DNA of 16,413 nt from Bryobacterales bacterium (GTDB taxonomy: Bacteria; Acidobacteriota; Terriglobia; Bryobacterales; Bryobacteraceae), in the NCBI GenBank assembly GCA_003142355.1, contig PLMF01000108.1:436-16848 (forward strand), given 5' to 3'. Shown here piece by piece: positions 16,397-16,413 of the stretch (position 1 is the stretch's first letter; each line of letters starts with the position of its first letter). Below the pieces are notes generated by a model that searched no databases, was not told where the DNA came from, and worked only from the letters and a program-made list of their open reading frames with translations. Made by a program: the position numbers and the translations under genes.

Positions 16397-16413
16397 GCAG
16401 ACTCTCAGTCTGC
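16397..16413. repeat. Short inverted repeat at the right edge (possibly truncated)
   Basis: GCAGACT (16397-16403) and AGTCTGC (16407-16413) are perfect reverse complements around a 3-base CTC loop, six bases after the HD-GYP stop. The element touches the window end, so its full length is unknown. It could be a small 3' hairpin or the start of a longer interspersed palindromic repeat. Confidence 0.5.

Overview
The window looks like a piece of an Acidobacteriota chromosome, most likely from the Solibacter/Bryobacter side of the phylum. It is GC-rich and gene-dense. It carries two large MacB/FtsX-type permeases of the 'acidobacterial duplicated orphan permease' class. It also carries an NHL-repeat secreted protein whose C-terminal domain is the ~220-residue type typical of Solibacter-like proteomes. 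This assignment is inference from gene families; there is no rRNA or tRNA in the window to prove it.

Layout. 14-238 (+): small YgiT-type zinc-finger protein, its usual partner lying off the left edge if present. 266-1909 (-): a 547-residue cysteine-rich radical SAM enzyme of the Tes/MJ0619 family, a candidate for joining or remodelling lipid tails. 2003-2794 (+), divergent from it: a TauE/SafE (TSUP) membrane exporter. 2830-7824 (+): two tandem paralogous orphan permeases 3 bp apart, with a nearly identical last 142 bp. 7889-8671 (-): thiD (HMP/HMP-P kinase), preceded on the same strand by a second YgiT-type zinc-finger gene (8704-8925). 9088-10302 (+): secreted CE1-type esterase with an N-terminal beta-sandwich domain. 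10324-10980 (+): HEAT-like helical protein, probably co-transcribed with the esterase. 11070-13817 (-): secreted protein with 12 NHL-type units and the Solibacter-type C-terminal domain. 13975-15459 (+): secreted matrixin-like zinc metalloprotease with an Ig-like tail, preceded by a 10-codon leader ORF overlapping its start, and followed by a strong intrinsic terminator. 15564-16391 (+): HD-GYP domain protein, a likely c-di-GMP phosphodiesterase.

The genes do not form one pathway. The right half leans towards secreted or envelope functions (esterase, NHL protein, metalloprotease) plus second-messenger signalling. The left half holds a lipid-type radical SAM enzyme, membrane transport proteins and thiamine salvage.

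The most distinctive non-coding signal is a pair of long palindromes (7828-7886 and 10989-11053). They share a 13-nt loop in opposite orientation and differ by paired, compensating changes in the stem. Each fills the gap between two convergent stop codons. They appear to be two members of a dispersed palindromic repeat family acting as bidirectional 3'-end elements. A third, smaller inverted repeat starts at the right edge of the window. No CRISPR array, insertion sequence, transposase, tRNA, rRNA or recognisable riboswitch was seen, and no gene-free stretch exceeds 300 bases.
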